Assembly (NCBI GenBank): GCA_900757465.1
Contig: CAAENY010000106.1
Coordinates: 1 to 50,921, forward strand
Direction: 5' to 3'
DNA: 50,921 nt
From: an uncultured Collinsella sp.
GTDB taxonomy: Bacteria; Actinomycetota; Coriobacteriia; Coriobacteriales; Coriobacteriaceae
Positions within the stretch are counted from its first letter, which is position 1; each line of letters begins with the position of its first letter. A program made the position numbers and the translations under genes. Below, piece after piece: positions 48,897-50,921 of this stretch. Below the pieces are notes generated by a model. It made no database searches. It saw only the letters and a program-made list of their open reading frames with translations, and was not told the DNA's origin.

Positions 48897-49416
48897 GCCA
48901 TGACCTATCTCAGCAACAAAGACTACTTGCGGTGAGCGCGGTAGAACTCGATCGCACCATCTTATCCGAGCCGGGGCACGTTCGCATAGCGTGGCGCGTG
49001 ACGGTTGCAAAACCACCCCATTTGAAACAAACGCAAAAAAGTACTTGCAAAGACGCGTTCCGACATATAAGTTGATAAAAGACCGCCGTTGCGGTTTTAA
49101 GTAGATCGAGCATATGAAATTTCAGTTTTTAGCGTGTAAGAGAAAGAAGATCGGCAAAGTACAACCCCAAACGCAATGACAACTTAATGAGGTAACTGCC
49201 ACATGTGAGGCACCCAGGGCATTGCTGTCTCGATTTTGAGCACGATGCCTTCCGCCTTGCATGGGCCGTTCCATCCCGCCCCTGCAGCAACTGCCTCACG
49301 GGCTCATTGAAAACCGCATAGCACCCCAACGTCAGCACATCACCCACGGCAAGCACATCACTCACGACAACCAACACATCAACAAACAGCACGAACATCA
49401 ACCGATTGGAGAAGCT

Positions 49417-50307
49417 ATGACAAACCACCACGCTGAAGACGGCGATAAGAAAAGCATTCTGGATGCCCGCATTGAGCGAGCATATGCAAACGAATATGAC
49501 GCCGCCTTTGCCGCCGCGACCATCAAGAACTACGCGTCGCTACCGCTCGCGACGATCTTGGCCGACCACCCTCAACTGCTGAAGCGCTGCACAAAGATCA
49601 TGGGCGACCCCGACATTCGCAAGCTGACAGACCCCTATGCCCCAAAACGCGACAACGATTCGTACGTTCTTACCGTAGGCTGCCTAGCCCATATGCTTAC
49701 GGCGCTCGACACGAAACTCAAGCTCGAATGGGAACCCGACGAGCGTCATGAACTCGAAAGCAAGCGGAACACCCTGCGCACCGCACTGTTCCTTCCGTTG
49801 GACGGCCTCAAGCGCTGCAACGTCGAGCTCAATACACAGGCGCGGCAAAAGCCCGGGACCACAGGGCAGAAAACTCCAAGACCCCATGCGGCCATCGTCG
49901 ACCGCAACCGATATAACCATATGACCGCGCATTTTTCTGCCGAGGGAGCAGCCATAAGGACGCTGATCGACCTGCTGTGCCTCCTGAGCATCAACGAGCT
50001 ATTTGAGGGCTATCTCGCCCTTGTTCCCGCGACGGCACCCAAGTCGGTAGCAAAGATCATCGAGACCTGCAGACGCCAGTTTGAGCGCCATCGCAATGGC
50101 AGCGAGATGAACGCCAGCATCGCGCAGTACTACGCGGCTCATTACAAAAATGACGGATGTGCCCCTGTCGAGCATCAGCTGCGGCTCGCCTACACCACGC
50201 CCGCCGCAACGCTCTATCGCTTTGGAGCCCTTGGCGCTTGCGAGCCGCACGAACAGGCAGCCTGCCCCACAACCGAGCTCGATCTCAGGCTCGGACGAAC
50301 CCTGTAG
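49417..50307 (+). CDS. hypothetical protein upstream of the ClpP-like gene
   Basis: A 296-residue, mostly helical and charged protein with no recognised domain or signal peptide. Seen: KKSILDARIERAYANEYDAAFAAATIKNYASLPLATILADHP at the N-terminus and ending AACPTTELDLRLGRTL. GGAGAAG precedes ATG 49417; the open frame up to 49261 is not supported. It is 63 bases from the ClpP-like gene on the same strand, so a shared transcript and function are possible. Confidence 0.65.
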   Translation: MTNHHAEDGDKKSILDARIERAYANEYDAAFAAATIKNYASLPLATILADHPQLLKRCTKIMGDPDIRKLTDPYAPKRDNDSYVLTVGCLAHMLTALDTKLKLEWEPDERHELESKRNTLRTALFLPLDGLKRCNVELNTQARQKPGTTGQKTPRPHAAIVDRNRYNHMTAHFSAEGAAIRTLIDLLCLLSINELFEGYLALVPATAPKSVAKIIETCRRQFERHRNGSEMNASIAQYYAAHYKNDGCAPVEHQLRLAYTTPAATLYRFGALGACEPHEQAACPTTELDLRLGRTL

Positions 50308-50370
50308 CCCGCCAGCCCCTCCGCGGGCAACAATCCTATTCCACAACACAACCAACAGAAAGGAGTCCTC

Positions 50371-50921
50371 ATGGACACCAATCATTCCCCCATCATCAGC
50401 CCCCTCACCATGCGTGAATCCGCCCGAGGCATCACGCTCACCAGCATTTACGATGAGATGCTCGCCCGTCGCGAGCTCTCCGTCATGGGAAACATCGAAA
50501 CCCCGATGGCCCACGACCTATGCCAGCAAATCCGCCTGCTCGATGCCACCGACCCCAGCCGCCCCATCACCATATTTGTCGCCAGCGCCGGCGGAAGCGT
50601 GCGATCGGGCCTTGCGATCTATGACGCCATGCGCCTCGCATCGTGCCCCATCCGCACCGTCTGCCTGGAATTCGCCGCGTCCATGGGCGCCGTGATCTTT
50701 ATGGGCGGCGACGATCGCCGTATGGCGCCCCATGCAGAGCTCATGATTCACGACCCGCTGATCCCCCAGGGGGCAGGCGGCTCGGCACTTGCGCTGCAGG
50801 AAACCAGCCGGCGTCTCATGCAGACCCGCAAGACCCTCACGCAAATCCTCTCGGACCGCAGCGGCCTCACGCCCAAGCGCATCCAGTCCCTCACCGCAAA
50901 AGACACCTACCTTTCGGCCGA
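50371..50921 (+). CDS. clpP: ClpP-like serine protease (runs off the window)
   Basis: The first 183 codons of a ClpP-fold protease. NIETPMAHDLCQQIRLLDATDP and ITIFVASAGGSVRSGLAIYDAMR match the ClpP handle-proximal region. The nucleophile motif is FAASMGAVIFMGGDDRRMA (Ser in ASMG) and the histidine motif ELMIHDPL, where usual ClpP has MIHQP. AAAGGAG precedes ATG 50371. It is probably a paralogue specialised with the upstream unknown gene, not the housekeeping ClpP that pairs with ClpX. The third catalytic residue lies near or beyond the edge. Confidence 0.82.
   Translation, partial: MDTNHSPIISPLTMRESARGITLTSIYDEMLARRELSVMGNIETPMAHDLCQQIRLLDATDPSRPITIFVASAGGSVRSGLAIYDAMRLASCPIRTVCLEFAASMGAVIFMGGDDRRMAPHAELMIHDPLIPQGAGGSALALQETSRRLMQTRKTLTQILSDRSGLTPKRIQSLTAKDTYLSA

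Larger units (their letters stand above)
48643..49416. other. gap of about 770 bases without a confident gene
   Basis: It holds an inverted repeat CGTGGTTT/AAACCACG (48677-48700), a palindrome at 48762-48781, a terminator-like hairpin (48861-48896) and, before it on the minus strand, a 13-codon relic ending AIEFYRAHRK and TAG (48923-48961), preceded at once by an in-frame stop. A TTGCAA/TATAAG promoter-like pair is at 49045-49071. From about 49330 there are imperfect AGCACATCAC repeats. No tRNA or rRNA is seen. Confidence 0.5.

Noticed and set aside
48900..49110. rRNA or tRNA gene after the TTGCAA/TATAAG promoter-like pair
   Set aside because: No cloverleaf, T-arm or rRNA motif follows; the next gene is protein-coding.

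Overview
The window is about 51 kb of GC-rich chromosome from an anaerobic gut Actinobacterium, most likely Collinsella or a close Coriobacteriia relative. This is inferred, not proven, from the GC-rich codon use, ATG/GTG/TTG starts with strong GGAGG sites, a D-aspartate ligase/racemase pair, L-lactate dehydrogenase, and a fructoselysine-type operon. No rRNA, tRNA, CRISPR array or complete insertion sequence was seen.

Layout. 0-2.6 kb: end of an IS110-like element, then a fused two-ATPase ECF cassette and its T component. 2.7-7.1 kb: aspartate racemase and D-aspartate ligase (peptidoglycan cross-bridge), a MOSC protein and a secreted PcsB-like/lysozyme-like protein. 7.1-10.6 kb: a regulator plus membrane Ser/Thr kinase, two small membrane proteins (one with its ribosome site inside a perfect hairpin) and a higBA toxin-antitoxin pair. 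10.7-16.2 kb: lysine synthesis, with an M20 deacetylase divergent from a lysine riboswitch that leads into lysA-dapA (one continuous frame), dapB and dapH. 16.2-23.0 kb: nucleoid-associated protein, DUF2974 lipase-like protein between two REP-like palindromes, ldh, class I aminotransferase and nadE.

23.2-27.1 kb is the most unusual part. It is an AT-rich island on the minus strand with a DUF2087 protein, an MFS exporter, a B12-type radical SAM protein with two C-terminal PqqD-like regions, and directly after it a 36-residue peptide gene with a very strong ribosome site and its own terminator. I read it as an undescribed radical-SAM RiPP pathway: regulator, exporter, modifying enzyme, precursor.

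27.2-34.9 kb: small hypotheticals, a gene broken by an in-frame TAG, a 100-bp palindromic element, ettA, an sdpRI pair, tcdA and tatD. 34.9-46.1 kb: a minus-strand catabolic region under a GntR/UTRA regulator: YfcC transporter, YtcJ-like amidohydrolase, FrlC-, FrlB- and FrlD-like proteins, then a second PfkB kinase, an amidohydrolase, YjbQ, a truncated BtpA gene and an FGGY kinase. The first half looks like uptake and breakdown of fructoselysine-like Amadori compounds. 46.2-50.9 kb: two HAD phosphatases, deoC, a 770-bp stretch without a clear gene but with palindromes, an unknown gene and the start of a ClpP-like protease that runs off the window.
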